A stretch of DNA of 64,000 nt from Caprella mutica (lineage: Eukaryota; Arthropoda; Malacostraca; Amphipoda; Caprellidae), in assembly GCA_947561585.1 (NCBI GenBank), contig CANNZV010000877.1, forward strand, positions 124,001 through 188,000. The letters run 5' to 3'. Positions 12,602-25,567 of this stretch are shown piece by piece. The position numbers and the translations under genes were made by a program. Every line of letters starts with the position of its first letter. The stretch's first letter is position 1. A model generated the notes under the pieces. The model was not told the origin of the DNA and did not search any database. It worked only from the letters and a program-made list of their open reading frames with translations.

Positions 12602-14368
12602 ATGAGGACTGATGCAGCCTCGCCAGCGGTTATAGTTATACTTCCAATTGTGTGACCTGACACAGCGATTTCTTTCAAATCAGAGCTGTGATTCGAATCT
12701 CTCTATCACGAGCCAATTTGCATCTCCTAAAACTCCATTGGCAACTTTTAAAACTATTTTGGAAATTTGTGAGATAAAAAAGAGTGGTGGGAGAAAACCT
12801 TAAGAATAACGGCACTTGCAAAAGAACCAAACGGAAATGACTTCTCAAGTCCTGAAGGAAATGGGTTTAGAAGAGGCTAAAGAACTTTGCCAGAACTTTC
12901 TGAGAGGCAAGTGCAATCTTTTCAGGATGAATATATGATAGCGAATACTTTGGGAATATTCAGTACGCTCATATTTTGTCTAAATAGGGAGACGTCGATA
13001 CAAACTTTCATGAAAACATTAATAACTTCCATGAGAAGCGGCCATCTGTCGGAAAACGATCTATGGTATCCAACACTGAACTCTATTTAAATAAACTTCT
13101 TTATTTCCAATTGAATGTAATATGAAAACAATTGAATGTTCCTAGCATCAATATTCGGTATTTATGTAACAAAATATTCGTGAAAACCGCACGTTGTGTA
13201 ATATCTATATTTGAATTTCGAAAATTCCTGCTTCACCATTTTGAACAGCCAATTATAGTAACTGGATGAGGGTAGAAGTGGCGTCTTTTTGCTTGTTACA
13301 GGGATAAGTAGACCCCGTGGGACGAGCTTTCTATTGGAAGATTAAATTGGGTCCATTATATCGGTTGTAATTTACTGCAATGACACAATAGCGCTTATCT
13401 GCAACTCAATAGCTTTCTGAGGATATTTTGTATTAGGAAATGCTCTATTCTTGAATTTGGACGGGGCATTTCAATAAAATAGAAAATTATCGATTTCAAC
13501 GACGCTGTTTTCTGAGGCTTGCAGCCACAGTGATATATTGTATAAAGTCTCACGGGGAAATTTACCAACGGGAGTAAATTCCCCCGTGGAAAATTCCATC
13601 ATGAAAGACTCCACCAATTTGAAAATATAAACAGTATATATTTACATAATTGAAGCTACTAACATATTTACCTTCATAAAATTGTGGAAGATTATGTTTT
13701 GATCGACGATTTCTTTATTTTTTATCATCTTGTTGATCCGATAAATCAAAAAGTATTCAACTAAATTGCTTGAAATTTTGTGGGACGATTGGTCAATATC
13801 CAGGAACCATCTGATTATATTTTGGGAGTAATAAGGTCAAAGGTCAAGGTCATTTACAACTAAAAAATGTAGCAGCAGCGTTGTGTATAATAAATGAGCA
13901 AATCTTTTTTTGAAATACAAACTAATTAATTAATCTATTAGTGTTTCTCTGATTTGAGTCTGAAATTCGTAAGTGTACATCAATTTCACTATGTTCACTA
14001 TGAAACAGATTATATTTGAGCTTTGTATTTAAAATAGCTCCAATAAAGAATAAAGCATAGCAAATACATAAAGAAGTATGCCAAGTTTCGAATTCATTGA
14101 CGGTGAACTTGATCCATTCTTCAGAAACGATGTAAACAAATGACGTCGCACAGAGTACTCTCACATAATATGTATTATTAGTTGAATATTATAAGTGAAA
14201 CAATTTTATGTGCGTTAATTTCCATTAAAATTAACATTTAACTGAATAATAGCACAATTTTTATTTAAAAACAAATGGAAAATATTTTGTGTGACGTCAC
14301 TCATAATATTTTCGGATGTTCCAATAATGTACTTGGTATACTTCTCTATTTATTTACTATGGGTTAAA
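12602..14368. other. Spacer; contains a Helitron-like fragment and a CRE palindrome
   Basis: No gene supported. At about 13745-13860 there is a fragment (AAAAGTATTCAACTAAATTG ... GGTCAAAGGTCAAGGTCATT) of the element found at 43316-44272. TGACGTCA, a perfect CRE palindrome, is at 14292-14299. Confidence 0.5.
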
Positions 14369-14853
14369 GTATACCTATGCATCTGAGTATACCTATGCAT
14401 CCAATGTATACCTATGCATCCAAAGAAAACCTTTGCATCCAATGTAAACCTTTGCATCCAATGTATACCTTTGCATCTGAAGTATACCTTTGAATCCAAT
14501 GTATACCATTGCATCCAAAGTATACCTTTGCATCCAATGTATACCTTTGCATCCAATGTATACCTTTGCATCCAAAGTATACCTTTGCATCCAATGTATA
14601 CCTATGCATCCAATGTATACCTATGCATCCAATGTATACCTATGCATCCAATATATACCTTTGCATCCAATGTATAACTATGCATCCAATGTATACCTTT
14701 GCATCCAATGTATACCTTTGCATCCAATGTATACCTTTGCATCCAAAGTATACCTTTGCATCCAATGTATACCTTTGCATCCAATGTATACCTTTGCATC
14801 CAAAGTATACCTTTGCATCCAATGTATACCTATGCATCCAATGTATACCTATA
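14369..14853. repeat. Minisatellite, 19-bp unit (about 25 copies)
   Basis: Unit is GTATACCTTTGCATCCAAT with A/T variants at several positions. All open frames on both strands are products of a stop-free 19-bp unit. Confidence 0.95.
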
Positions 14854-17487
14854 CACATCAATATAGTTCAAATAGTTGGAATCTCTGAAGCGATTGTCCC
14901 GTCAGGAAGTTAGTTACTGCTCTATCGTTCCTCCTCGCCATTGCCAGATTATTCCTCTCTGGCTCCATTCCTCTACAATATTCCCATCAATTCCAAAGTG
15001 CTTTCAAGTCGTTCCAATTGCCACCTCTTGGTTGTACAGTCACCTTTTAGATACCCGGTCAGTGTCTCATCATTATTCATGCTCTTCTTTGACAGTCCGA
15101 AACTCTGCTCATAGGCCACAATGGTGGAGTTTGTAAAACAGATTCTTCATTTAAATTATTCAATTATCATTTATGATGATAGTTGATAATAGAGTTATTT
15201 GGTTTTTGATTTCTTGAATGGTGCAGGTCCATGATTCAGTTCATCGGTCAAATTTAGTTCTGATGCATGCAGTGACTGCTGAGAGTGACGGTATGGCTGG
15301 CTCTTCACTGATGGAATTGGAACTTTGATCCAACACTTCTACCTGCTTCCATGTTATTCCAAATTGATTTGATAACATTGGGGCTTCTTACTCAATTAAA
15401 GTTTTTATATCTCTTTTCGACAAGTTGGTGTTCTGAATAATATTGCTTCTTGATGGTTTATGCAAATGTATTTCGCTATGAGAATTAATTGGCTGCATAT
15501 AAACGTTTGTGAAACCGAAAAATAATAAATATTGAAGCTTGTATGAGAATTTATTAAATTGCAATGTGCATAAAATATATAAGAAAACTGACAGCCGGAT
15601 TTATAACTTTTAATGTGAATTAGCATGTATTCCGTTTTGAAATAACGGAATATATCCTGGACGTACTGGCCGGCTGAAGAATTATTCAATTTTAGATTTC
15701 ACTACTTTTAACATCATGTGTTCCGTTGTAAATGTCTATACTACTTTCAGTAGTAACCGACCAATGGATTGTGTTTCTATTTTTTAATCTGCTACCTTGC
15801 CATATACTATATAATATATATTAAATTATATAACGAAATACAGGGTATGTAACTTTAATACCATCCGTTTCAGAAGGTCTCTTTTTAATGGTAGATGACA
15901 TTTTGGTTTCATTTTTCTGCATCTTGTCACTACGAAGATGTTATTCCACAGAATGCCCTGTATAATCCACAACAGATCGGTCAATATGAGCCTCGACTGT
16001 TGTTTTGAAAAGTGTTTTCGCGCGAATCCAAGAAAGAAGGGAATGTATTGAGAGCCAACTGTCAATTAAATGTCGATAGATGAAGAAATATGTGCGCACC
16101 TCCAGAGCAATAGACTTGGGGGACTTAATTGGCACCATTAACACACCAACTGCAGTGTCATAAAGCCTTAACATCAGGAAAAAATAGCACCTTACGATCA
16201 CACATTTCTATCAATTGATGTACTGTCGAAGAAAAGTGTATCCGTGATGATTTTTGAACAGTTTATTAATTTCTAAATTTTATTTATTGTAATGCTTGTA
16301 GATATTTTAAATTTGGTTACACGATGACAAAATTGTGAGATTTGAAAAAAATATGAAATTAGAAAACTGTGATTTGAGAAATTAGCATCAAGCGGAGACT
16401 CTTTTATTTGGTAGTACCATGGCTTACTTAATATACAGTAATATTAAGTATATTGAGTAAGCCATGATAGTACCTATTTAATAGTCTTCGTACTGTAAGT
16501 CAAGATATATTCTAGCACAGACTATGCAAAAGACATGAGGGAGTGGTATAAATTATGTATGTACATAATCTGATATCCACTCACTACTACAACTACAAAA
16601 GTAGAGCCTACCTATACGGTACAAAAAGAGGCACTGACACACAAACGTACGAATGCGTTAGGTTTCGATAACGTAATTAACAAAGTCGATATTATGTTTA
16701 TATATACATATAATGCCAATATTTTATATATTTCTATATGTTATAAATGCTATTTCTTATGCTCTATGCCCTAAAATTAGGTACAGATAAAGACAAGTTT
16801 ATCCGTGATGATTTTTTGACTGTTTACTAATTTGACATTACCAAAAGAAACATCATTAATTATAATATTTGTTGATATTTAGAATTTAGGTACGATGACA
16901 AATTTGTAAGATTTGAAAATAATAGAATTATTGAAAACTGTGATTCGAGAAATGAACATCTTTTCTTTGACTGTACATCTGGATATTGTGTGTTTGTTTA
17001 CATTCTTCTTGAGATAAGGGAGGGGGATTGTTATAGGGGGTTGACAGGAGGGGGTGTGACGTCACCAGGACACACAGATAGGAAAGTAATCCCCCTTTAT
17101 TCTCTCACGTATTTTGTACAAACAATTTCTATAGATTACTCGCTGCATTAAGAAGAATAAATAAGTTACGATCATGTTTGAATAGAGTGTTTATTATTCA
17201 CAACAATATTATGACTATTTAATATTCTAATAGTTATTTATCTTGTTAATTTGGATGATAAATTTGTTTATATTATATCATTGGAAGTGATACATGACTT
17301 TTACTGCATCGAATGTGACCACTGGAAACTAGAAGTGAAACTGCTTCTGATGGTATAGGATTATTATAATCTTATAGTAGATTATGTATGTTGTAATCGT
17401 AGTGATTAAATGGTAGTTGATTTATGGTGGGGCAATAGAAAAGTGATATCCGATAAGCCCCACCATAACTTTGTACGTCGTCTCTGA
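14854..17487. other. Spacer with weak transposon traces and a G-rich/CRE spot
   Basis: No gene supported. Near 15839-16200 a TACAGGGTATGTAACTTT end and short minus-strand frames hint at a decayed Tc1/mariner-type element, but there is no convincing catalytic motif. Segments 16228-16395 and 16788-16960 are diverged direct repeats about 560 bp apart. A hairpin lies at about 16417-16470. A small foldback with TTATGGTGGGG / CCCCACCATAA ends lies at 17422-17470. Confidence 0.4.
17018..17064 (+). promoter_or_regulatory. G-run cluster next to a CRE palindrome
   Basis: Four G-runs (17018-17020, 17022-17026, 17036-17040, 17050-17054) with loops of 1, 9 and 9 nt could form a long-loop G-quadruplex. 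They are followed by the perfect CRE TGACGTCA at 17057-17064. Regulatory use is inference only. Confidence 0.3.
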
Positions 17488-17856
17488 GATACAAATTGAA
17501 GCAAATTGATACAATTTGAAACAAATTGAAACAATTTGATACAAATTGATACTATTTGATACAAATTGATACAAATTGATACAAATTAGAACAATTTGAT
17601 ACAAATTGATACAATTTGATACAAATTGATACATTTGATACAAATTGATACATTTGATACAAATTGAAACAATTTGATACAGTTTGAAACAATTTGATAC
17701 AAATTGAAACAATTTGATACGAATTAAAAACAATTTGATACAAATTGATACAATTTGATACAAATTGATACAACTTGATACAAATTGATACAATTTGATA
17801 CAAATTGATACAAATTGAAACAAATTGATACAATTTGATACAAACTGATACAAATT
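17488..17856. repeat. Minisatellite, 10-bp unit GATACAAATT/GATACAATTT
   Basis: About 37 tandem units alternating GATACAAATT and GATACAATTT, with a few 9-bp units. Minus-strand frames rich in YQFVSNCINL are artefacts. Confidence 0.93.
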
Positions 17857-19243
17857 ACACCACTAATTAACGTGTTAAAAGAAGCAACCTAAATTTCAAA
17901 AGCACTGAGCCAATTTAATTAGCTTTGTTGCGTCCTTTCGGATCAAAAGCAAATTATTTTGCCACATTTTTCTCTTCCATGCCGTAAATAGCAGTGAGGT
18001 TTGAAACTTGAAACCTGGAGTCATTTCTTCCTGTTTCGGCCATTATTGTAAAAAGGAAACCGAATATTTGCGTGTAGTGATTTGTGATGATTTTTGGGTA
18101 TTGGCTTTGCATTTTAACTGAATTTGAGGATTAGGAAGGAGGTAATATGATGGACAGAAGATTAACGAGTGGAGTGGACAATTAAGAAAAGTTCGGATGT
18201 GAGAGAAATAAAATATTGTATGGAAAAATCGATAATAATTCGAATATAAAAGTTTTTTTTGTAAAAATTCGAAACAGTCGAAATGTTATTGTAAATATGA
18301 AAGAATGAGAAAAATCATTCCGATTTTTAATAAATATGTGAATTTCATAAATAGTATATGAAAGAATCGTAGAAATTATTCTGAATATGAAAAAAAAAAC
18401 AATTTTGAAGACTATGGAAATCATATCTACAGTTATAATAACTTATACATCAATGATAATAATAATCATAACAAATATAATTAGTCTAATTACTTTAACT
18501 TAAAAATAACGATTTTATTCGCCAAATCCACTGAATTCATACACATAAATCCTGAACAAGAAACAGATCTGCCCAAAACCTAAACCAGAGAATATTAAAG
18601 GTTATTCTTCAGATTCGACAGACCAATATATAGGGGGAATGTTTTTGTTATTCGCCAATTACTCATGGCTTTATATAGTCTTTTATTTATTTCATCCAGT
18701 CGTAGTTGAAAAATGTTTCTTTTCAACAAAAACTGGTGAAAATATTTACCCCAGTGCGGTCTTTATGAAATACTCTTCAAATTTAATGGTGTTTTGAAGT
18801 CCCAGACCTGAACTTAGTACCTTTGTTTTGGTGGCATTCATCAGGAGTCCCGCTACAGTGAGTTATACTACACTTGTTGAATCGATTGGACTCAAAGAGA
18901 AATCCATATCATCAAAGAATATTTAAACTCACCATTGAAGGTATTTTCAGGTTTCAAGCTATCGAATAAAAAAATTATATTCATCATCCGGAGAAGGGTG
19001 GGAAACCTGGAGCTGACAATGAATTCTATGACCAGTAGTAGTTGTATGTTAGATATCGTCTTTCTATTTAACCTATCTATCTTATTGTTTTTTTTTTTAA
19101 ATTTGATCTATTCAATTGCATTCAAATACCTGAAACGAAGTCTTTTATACGTGGAATTACCTGGAACAAATCGATTACCTAGGACAAGGGTTCTACTAGC
19201 GAGGTTCTCTTGTTTTATTGCAATCAAAAAACTGAAACAAATG
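17857..19243. other. Unique AT-rich spacer
   Basis: No gene or RNA recognised. The short frame at 18935-19342 runs into the following array and has no recognisable domain. Confidence 0.5.
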
Positions 19244-19590
19244 TCTCTCTCAATCTTCTATGGCCCCTCTATAACTTTCTCTCTCAATCTTCTATGGCCC
19301 CTCTATAACTCTCTCTCTCAATCTTCTATGGCCCCACCATAACTTTCTCTCTCAATCTTCTATGACCCCGCCATAACTTTCTCTGTCAATCTTCTATGGC
19401 CCCTCCATAACTTTCTCTCTCAATCTTCTATGGCCCCTCCATAACTTTCTCTCTTATTCTTCTATGGCCCCTCCATAACTTTCTCTCTTAATCTTCTATG
19501 GCCCCTCCATAACTTTCTCTCTTAATCTTCTATGGCCCCTCCATAACTTTCTCTCTTAATCTTCTATGGCCCCACCATAACTTTCTCTCT
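19244..19590. repeat. Minisatellite, 32-bp unit derived from a MITE end (about 11 copies)
   Basis: Unit is TCTCTCAATCTTCTATGGCC followed by CCTCCATAACTT. The same sequence forms the ends of a dispersed foldback family (for example 38280-38341 and 54278-54343) and a larger array at 51231-52128. Confidence 0.93.
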
Positions 19591-19716
19591 GCCTATTCAT
19601 TTCAGTATAAATTGGAAATGGTCAGTTGGCTTCGATATTGAAGACACCAAGCGAGCTTTATCTCTCAGAATTGAGTATCTCGATAATGCTCCATTACTCA
19701 CATTCCAACCATCACA

Positions 19717-20824
19717 TTCTCCTCATTCCAGTCTCCTCATTCCAGTCTCCACATTCCAGTCTCCTCTTTCCGGTCTCCTCATTCCAGTTTCCTCTTTCCA
19801 GTCTCTTCTTTCCAGTCTCCTCTTTCCAGTCTCCTCTTTCCAGTCTCCTCATTCCAGTCTCCTCATTCCAGTCTCCTCATTTCAGTCTCCTCTTTCCAGT
19901 CTCCTCATTCCAGTCTCCTCTTTCCAGTCTCCTCATTCCAGTCTCCTCTTTCCAGTCTCCTCATTCCAATCTCCTCATTCCAATCTCCTCATTCCAATCT
20001 CCTCATTCCAGTCTCCTCATTCCAGTCTCCTCATTCCAGTCTCCTCTTTCCAGTCTCCTCTTTCCAGTCTCCTCTTTCCAATCTCCTCTTTCCAGTCTCC
20101 TCTATCCAGTCTCCTCTTTCCAGTCTCCTCTTTCCAGTCTCCTCATTCCAGTCTCCTCTTTCCAGTCTCCTCATTCCAGTCTCCTCTTTCCAGTCTCCTC
20201 TTTCCAGTCTCCTCTTTCCAGACTCCTCTTTCCAGTCTCCTCTTTCCAGTCTCCTCATTCCAGTCTCCTCTTTCCAGTCTCCTCTTTCCAGACTCCTCTT
20301 TCCAGTCTCCTCTTTCCAGTCTCCTCTTTCCAGTCTCCTCTTTCCAGTCTTCTCTTTCCAGTCTCCTCTTTCCAGTCTCCTCTTTCCAGACTCCTCTTTC
20401 CAGTCTCATCTTTCCAGTCTCCTCTTTCCAATCTCCTCTTTCAAGTCTTCTCATTCCAGTCTCCTCATTCCAGTCTCCCCTTTCCAGTCTCCTCATTCCA
20501 GTCTCCTCTTTCCAGTCTTCTCATTCCAGTCTCCTCTTTCCAGTCTCCTCTTTCCAGTCTCCTCTTTCCAGACTCCTCTTTCCAGTCTTATCTTTCCAGT
20601 CTCCTCTTTCCAATCTCCTCTTTCAAGTCTTCTCATTCCAGTCTCCTCATTCCAGTCTCCTCATTCCAGTCTCCTCTTTCCAGTCTCCTCATTCCAGTCT
20701 CCTCTTTCCAGTCTCCTCATTCCAGTTTCCTCATTCCAGTCTCCTCATTCCAGTCTCCTCATTCCAGTCTCCTCTTTCCAGTCTCCTCTTTCCAGTCTCC
20801 TCATTCCAGTCTTCTCATTCCAGA
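19717..20824. repeat. Polypyrimidine minisatellite, 14-bp unit (about 79 copies)
   Basis: Unit is TCTCCTCTTTCCAG with TTT/CAT variants, so one strand is almost entirely pyrimidine over 1.1 kb. The 401-codon frame is a repeat artefact (14-residue period equal to three units). Confidence 0.95.
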
Positions 20825-21322
20825 TTGCTAATGTTCAACTTCTGTTCCGATCTCTTTACGATTATCTATTTTTTTCTCATTTTATCGGTCCTTTGGTTTC
20901 AGCAGACTAAAGTATCGATATAATAAGTTGGAGGTACACTGACCTATTTTGGAAAGATAATAAGATTTTCCCTGTCTCTAGATTACTATAATCATTTATA
21001 TATAGGAAGAAAATATATATATTTTTTAATAACTGTTTTAATTATTATTCAATTGATCGTCTATTTTCATTTTTTTTAAATATGGAATAGTTATTTGAAA
21101 TTAATTTTTAGGATTGGCAATGTGCTATTTTCACGACTCAGTTTATTATCTATCAACTTAATCTTCTATGGTCCAACAATATGTTTCTATCTTGTAATGA
21201 GAAATTATTTGAAATGGCAAACAAATATCTTTATCATTATAAGTCAAATAATTTTCTGTTTAATTTTGTACATGAAAAAACACGTTTTATAAGCTGAAGC
21301 AACCGAAATCTTAAAAATGGCA
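20825..21322. other. AT-rich spacer
   Basis: No feature beyond a lone MITE-end fragment CTTAATCTTCTATGGTCCAA near 21160. Confidence 0.5.
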
Positions 21323-22050
21323 TTATGTACCGTAAGTCACATCACGCCTTATGTACCGTAAGTCACATCACGCCTTATGTACCGTAAGTCACATCACGCC
21401 TTATGTACAGTAAGTCACATCACGCCTTATGTACCGTAAGTCACATCACGCCTTATGTACCGTAAGTCACATCACGCCTTATGTACAGTAAGTCACATCA
21501 CGCCTTATGTACAGTAAGTCACATCACGCCTTATGTACCGTAAGTCACATCACGCCTTATGTACCGTAAGTCACATCACGCCTTATGTACCGTAAGTCAC
21601 ATCACGCCTTATGTACCGTAAGTCACATCACGCCTTATGTACTGTAAGTCACATCACGCCTTATGTACCGTAAGTCACATCGCGCCTTATGTACAGTAAG
21701 TCACATCACGCCTTATGTACAGTAAGTCACATCACGCCTTATGTACCGTAAGTCACATCACGCCTTATGTACCGTAAGTCACATCACGCCTTATGTACAG
21801 TAAGTCACATCACGCCTTATGTACCGTAAGTCACATCACGCTTTATGTACCGTAAGTCACATCACGCCTTATGTACCGTAAGTCACATCATAACTTGCGT
21901 CCCGTAAGTCACATCACGCCTTATGTACCGTAAGTCACATCACACCTTATGTACCGTAAGTCACATCACGCCTTATGTACCGTAAGTCACATCACGCCTT
22001 ATGTACCGTAAGTCACATCACACCTTGCGTCCCGTAAGTCACACCACGCT
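21323..22050. repeat. Minisatellite, 26-bp unit (28 copies)
   Basis: The span is 28 x 26 bp. Unit is TTATGTACCGTAAGTCACAT then CACGCC. Variants change ACC to ACA (ACAGTAAGT), and two near the end read TTGCGTCCC. Each unit contains GTAAGT, the core of a splice donor. Confidence 0.95.
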
Positions 22051-22318
22051 TTCATACATACCATTCCATGTTCTATAAGATGACCTCTTCGTGATATTTA
22101 TAGGAATATTTTAGTGTGACCGAAGTGTCCGGCGATGCAATCTAACTAAGTACGCAACCACTATATGCTTTACGACTCAAAAGAGATGACACGGAAAGAA
22201 GTAGCGTCATAACAACCAACAAAAAGGACAGAAAAATAATAAATGGCCGATATGTGGGAATATGGCCATGAGATAACATATTTAATGTACCCGTGTAAAA
22301 ATGAACATAATGCAATAA
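22051..22318. other. Unique spacer
   Basis: No feature seen. Confidence 0.5.
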
Positions 22319-23270
22319 TATATAGTTATAGTGATATCCTATGTATATAGTTATAGTGATATCCTATGTATATAGTTATAGTGATATCCTTTGTAAAGTT
22401 ATAGTGATATCCTTTGTAAAGTTATAGTGATACCCTATATAAAGTTATAGTGATACCCTATATAAAGTTATAGTGATACCCTATGTAAAGTTATAGTGAT
22501 ATCCTATGTATATAGTTATAGTGATACCCTATGTATATAGTTATAGTGATATCCTATGTAAAGTTATAGTGATATCCTATGTAAAGTTATAGTGATACCC
22601 TATATAAAGTTATAGTGATACCCTATGTAAAGTTATAGTGATGCCCTATGTATATAGTTATAGTGATAACCTATGTATATAGTTATAGTGATATCCTATG
22701 TAAAGTTATAGTGATATCCTATGTAAAGTTATAGTGATACCCTATATAAAGTTATAGTGATACCCTATGTAAAGTTATAGTGATACCCTATGTATATAGT
22801 TATAGTGATACCATATGTAAAGTTATAGTGATACCCTATGTAAAGTTATAGTGATACCCTATGTAAAGTTATAGTGATACCCTATGTAAATTTATAGTTA
22901 TATCCTTTGTAAAGTTATAGTGACATCCTATGTATATAGTTATAGTGATATCATATGGAAAGTTATAGTGACACACTTTGGTAAGTTATAGTGATATCCT
23001 TTGTAAAGTTATAGTAATACCCTATGTATATAGTTATAGTGATATCCTATGGAAAGTTATAGTGACACACTATGTAAAGTTATAGTGATACCCTATGTAT
23101 ATAGTTATAGTGATATCCTATGGAAAGTTATAGTGACACACTATGTAAAGTTATAGTGATACCCTATGTATATAGTTATAGTGATATCCTATGGAAAGTT
23201 ATAGTGACACACTTTGTAAAGTTATAGTTACAACATGTTTGACAAGTTATAGTTACAACATGTTTGACAA
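22319..23270. repeat. Minisatellite, mixed 23/25-bp units (about 39 copies)
   Basis: The core AGTTATAGTGATATCCTATG is followed by either TAA or TATAT, giving two unit lengths that are interspersed. GACACACT-type variants form a local higher-order pattern near 22950-23220. Confidence 0.92.
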
Positions 23271-23539
23271 TATCACAAAATATTATAATTAGTTAATTAA
23301 AAACTTTTCTCTCCTATTCTTCACGGCAGTTTTTACAGCAGTACTTAGGCTGGCCTACAAAAAGTCTGCAAATAAAGTTAGACAACTTTGAACTTTTTTA
23401 TATCGTTAAAACTAACGATTTAAGGCTTACAAACAAATATTGCAAGTCATATTAAATCTTGTGATAATCTGACTAGAATAGTTGTAAAAGTTTGACCATG
23501 TTTATTTTTTACCGGCTTGAAATGTTTTTAATTTTACAA

Positions 23540-23976
23540 GATAAACCAATTTTATAGGATTATTTGTATTATTTTTAAAGGATTATATAGATTAATTTTA
23601 TAGGATTATTTGTATTTTTTTCACAGGATTATATTGATTAATTTTATAGGATTATTTTTATTATTTTTTACAGGATAATATATTTTATATAGGCTTCAAT
23701 ATTTTTGACAAACTGGACTCTTTTACTTGCTTACAGGCTTAGAATATGTTTGAATTGGCTCATTTTTTTTATAGTTTTACAAGCATAATTTTTTAAATTT
23801 CACTGGTTTAATTTGTTTAAATTTTCAGGGTTAATTATTTTAAATTTTACAGGTTTAAATTGTATAAATTTACTGGCTTAATTTGTTTAAATTTTATAGG
23901 CTTAATTTTTATAAATTTAACAGTTTCTTAAATAGTATAAATTTCACTGGGTTAATTTTTAAAATTTTACATGCTT
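23540..23976. repeat. Degenerate AT-rich tandem repeat
   Basis: Diverged units related to TTTTATAGGATTATTTGTAT and, further on, AAATTTTACAGGCTTAATTT. The latter resumes at 24502-24560 after the inserted element at 23981-24497. Confidence 0.7.
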
Positions 23977-23980
23977 TTAA

Positions 23981-24497
23981 CCCTAATGAGTTTCACTATA
24001 AGAATGGACGGGAAGGTTTAACTATGTGTTTAAAACACACAACTCTTATTTAAAAACCTACTTTACTGTATTTTTTTACGAGTTGTTGGTATATATAATA
24101 AAATAATGTGTACCAAATTTCAAGTAAAAATATTGAACATATAAGGAGAAATAAATACATAGGTATATAAGACATTGGCAACTGAGAGAGCAGAGCTGTG
24201 ATTAGGTGGAGTGTGAGCCAATCACAGCTCGCGCAAGTTTGTGTACCCCATGAAAACGTGGACTGATGTGTGCTTAGAGGCTAACCAAACTGTATTTCTA
24301 CGTTACCACACATCACCACAGTACAATTAATTTCCTAATTTAGGTGAATACTTCTCAACTTTTAAATACAAAAATACATTTGATATTTATGTGGGAACAA
24401 AGTCAAGAAAGGCCGAAAAATTTAAAGGAATGACATGAAAGATATAAAGTAATTTAAGAAAGATGTGCTTAGAAAACACACGTCAAACTCATTAGGG
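23981..24497. mobile_element. Nonautonomous piggyBac-type element (517 bp)
   Basis: Flanked on both sides by TTAA (23977-23980 and 24498-24501). The inverted ends CCCTAATGAGTTT are perfect for 13 bp and match 15 of 16. piggyBac elements insert at TTAA and begin with CCC, so this fits a piggyBac-derived MITE. Inner parts hold inverted GTGTTT.AAACACAC motifs near both ends and an internal AGAGCTGTGATT / AATCACAGCTC hairpin. It interrupts the degenerate repeat at 23540-24560, which dates it as younger. No transposase is encoded. Confidence 0.85.
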
Positions 24498-24560
24498 TTA
24501 AATTGTCTAAATTTTACAGGCTTAATGTTTTTAAACTCTACCAGCCTAAGATATTTCCCA

Positions 24561-25567
24561 GGCTCATATCTTCTCATCAATTAAATTTTCAATTATGAAT
24601 GTGACGTATTAATAATATCTCGCAGGAGCAACGTCAGGGTAGAAGAAATTCCTTCCAATTGACATTTTTAGCAAATCCCATCGCCGTCGTTATCTCCGAC
24701 AGCAGAGAAATCAATCTATTAATTCTTCGTAACAAAAAGCCGTGACAGTTTAATTATAAATCCAGAACTACCAACCTCTCTGCCGTCCGTAACATATTGT
24801 CAGGGGTGCCAATTTAACTTAGTCTAATGAGACGTCAGTCATCACTAATTAGTTGAAATTGGTATGGGTAAATAGGAATATATATTTATACATAAACTAT
24901 ATACTGTATTTACATACTATGATGAACTTTCACAAAGTTTTGTATTTATTATCTTTAGTAATAGCACATTTAAAATGCGGGAAACTAATTCACGAAATAT
25001 AAGTTTAGACTAAGAAAAAGTTCAATTTTCATATACATAATAATATGATGGTTTACAATAAGTTAAATAGCTAAATAATTCAACGTAAACTGATCTGTCA
25101 GAACAAGGAGAGAAAATTGCAAATTGAGAATATATGATTAAAAACTTTTGATACTTTTTTCTAAAAGTGAATATTTGGATTTAGAGAAAGGTAGAGAAAA
25201 ATTAATTTTAATCAAAAAACCTGCAGGTATCCATGATACTGGCATGTATACACACTACCTACAAACAACTAGGCTACAAATATCCATGATACTTTTTATG
25301 TATCATGGATACCGAATAAAAAAATGTAAATGATAAAAAAGATGTGTAACTGTCCGATAATTCAGAAATTCCCCCACTTCCCCAGACTATTCTGGGTGAC
25401 TCCCTCGTGCTGGCAGTGATTATCAGCATCACCTTAATTATCAGCACTGGTGATTATCAGCACTTTAATTAGAGAGTCAAAGAGAAGCTAATTACGCTGC
25501 AGTTAATTAGCAAGATATTATTAATAATAAATGGTATAGAAATAGAGTGGGGGAAAGGGTTGGTAGG
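24561..25567. other. Spacer with a degenerate family A MITE
   Basis: No gene seen. About 25220-25375 carries GGTATCCATGATAC, GTATCATGGATACC and a right end (TGTGTAACTGTCCGATAATT) like family A. The left end is lost and the core is disrupted. Confidence 0.5.

Noticed and set aside
12887..13090. 67-codon frame MPELSERQVQSFQDEY...
   Set aside because: No recognisable domain, no splice partners and AT-rich flanks; within the length expected by chance.
15826..16201. Minus-strand frames that could be the end of a Tc1/mariner transposase
   Set aside because: Only vague similarity, several frame changes needed and no DDE/D motif visible. Noted as a weak trace in the spacer entry only.
19626..20831. 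401-codon frame with SSFQSPLSSL repeats
   Set aside because: Produced by the 14-bp pyrimidine array (three units equal 14 codons). No non-repeat coding sequence around it.
21323..22050. CRISPR-like regular array
   Set aside because: Units are contiguous with no unique spacers, and the context is an animal gene region with introns.
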